DNA of 64,000 nucleotides, taken from assembly GCA_020848455.1 (NCBI GenBank), contig JADLAB010000322.1, positions 30,022 to 94,021 of the forward strand, in the 5' to 3' direction. Below, piece after piece: positions 63,479-64,000 of the stretch (position 1 is the first letter of the stretch; the number at the start of each line of letters is the position of its first letter). The notes beneath the pieces are model-generated. The model had not been told where the DNA came from. It worked only from the letters and a program-made list of their open reading frames with translations, and searched no databases. The translations under genes were made by a program, and so were the position numbers. The stretch comes from Polyangiaceae bacterium (GTDB taxonomy: Bacteria > Myxococcota_A > Polyangia > Polyangiales > Polyangiaceae).

Positions 63479-64000
63479 TCAGTGCGTGATCTGCACGACG
63501 GTGCCCTTGGTGCGCGGGTAGACCGAGGTCACCGCGAACCAGTCCTGCGGCATGAGGGGCTCCATCCAGCCGAACAGGAAGCGCGCGGCGTTCGGCGGGA
63601 GGTTCACGCAGCCGTGGCTGTAGGGCCGACCGAAGTCGTTGTGCCACCACGCGCCGTGCACCGCGAAGTTGCCGAAGTAGTACTGGGCCCAGGGGACCTC
63701 GTCGACGAACCAGTCCTTGCCGCCCTCGCGCCCGCTCATGTCCGAGGCGAGCAGCTTCCAGCCGATGACGTGCTTGCCCGCCTTGGTCGAGTGCCCAGCC
63801 GAGCGGATGCCGTCCGCGCCGGGTGACATCGCGCTCACGTAGGCAGGGGTGTCGCCTTCCATCGCGACCAGGTAGCCCCAGGTGATGCGCGCCTGCACCC
63901 AGCGCTCGGTCGGCCCGACGTCGGCCGGGCGCGCCTCGGGCTGCTTGACCATCGTGGCGTCCTGGTACTTCAGGAAGGAGCCGTCGCGCAGCTCCCAGAA
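63479..64000 (-). CDS. L,D-transpeptidase (YkuD domain), N-terminal part outside window
   Basis: The last 173 residues of a YkuD-family enzyme that cross-links peptidoglycan or attaches lipoproteins; the frame stays open to the window edge. The catalytic motif is HGAWWHNDFGRPYSHGCVNL, with the His and the SHGC cysteine present, so it should be active. The first Met in view (63952) is internal: the frame continues upstream as FWELRDGSFLKYQDAT. It is convergent with the TonB-like gene across 31 bases. Confidence 0.9.
   Translation of the reverse strand, partial: FWELRDGSFLKYQDATMVKQPEARPADVGPTERWVQARITWGYLVAMEGDTPAYVSAMSPGADGIRSAGHSTKAGKHVIGWKLLASDMSGREGGKDWFVDEVPWAQYYFGNFAVHGAWWHNDFGRPYSHGCVNLPPNAARFLFGWMEPLMPQDWFAVTSVYPRTKGTVVQITH

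Overview
The window is a GC-rich (about 70% or more) bacterial chromosome segment with strong G/C preference at third codon positions, GTG/TTG starts and many stop/start overlaps. It has many secreted lipoproteins with Gly-rich or Ala/Ser-rich linkers, MopE-type Asp/Cys-rich metal-binding motifs, a choice-of-anchor L lipoprotein, a MYXO-CTERM-like C-terminus on a subtilisin, a Hanks-type kinase, an Omp85 protein and a TonB-like protein. Together these point to a myxobacterium (Myxococcota, probably Polyangia/Polyangiales). This is inferred from gene content only. No phage, insertion sequence or CRISPR array is visible, and the segment reads as core chromosome.

Layout. 1-2.2 kb: 3' end of purF and an HMG-CoA lyase. 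2.3-8 kb: surface or lipoprotein genes of unknown function, a DUF192 protein and a pseudo-rhomboid. 8.1-15 kb: a large outer-membrane protein, alaS and a choice-of-anchor L lipoprotein. 15.4-18.1 kb: a two-winged-helix protein with an Mrr-like C-terminus, overlapping a LolB-like lipoprotein. 18.1-22.5 kb: glycerophosphodiesterase and DHH phosphoesterase, an Omp85 protein and a MerR regulator with a Cys4 tail. 22.5-29.6 kb: smc, an FmdB zinc ribbon, a lipoprotein, an M14 carboxypeptidase and an unknown protein. 29.7-31.8 kb: sigma factor, probable anti-sigma and lipoprotein, all overlapping. 32-38.6 kb: J-domain protein, Hsp70, small adaptor-like protein, M1 peptidase and membrane protein. 38.7-38.9 kb: tRNA-Asp and tRNA-Val with a visible promoter. 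39-44.8 kb: Ser/Thr kinase, a Cys/His hydrolase-like lipoprotein and a MATE transporter. 44.8-54.3 kb: a large subtilisin, selA, a beta-CASP RNase and a divergent membrane pyrophosphatase. 54.5-64 kb: SWIM-SNF2 helicase, aminotransferase, GH1 glycosidase lipoprotein, a short-chain dehydrogenase, a TonB-like protein and an L,D-transpeptidase cut by the window end.

The most coherent functional group is 31.96-35.70 kb. A J-protein with an N-terminal winged-helix-like domain, an Hsp70, and a 128-residue protein ending in a similar domain are consecutive. The J-protein and Hsp70 genes share the same 9-base upstream motif. This looks like a dedicated Hsp70 client or regulatory module. Other points worth follow-up are the double-wHTH/Mrr-like protein, a membrane pyrophosphatase lacking several canonical Asn/Asp residues, a 12-codon leader frame whose stop overlaps that gene's TTG start, and a set of intergenic hairpin repeats. 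One 29-base segment of these repeats recurs exactly, inverted, 32 kb apart.
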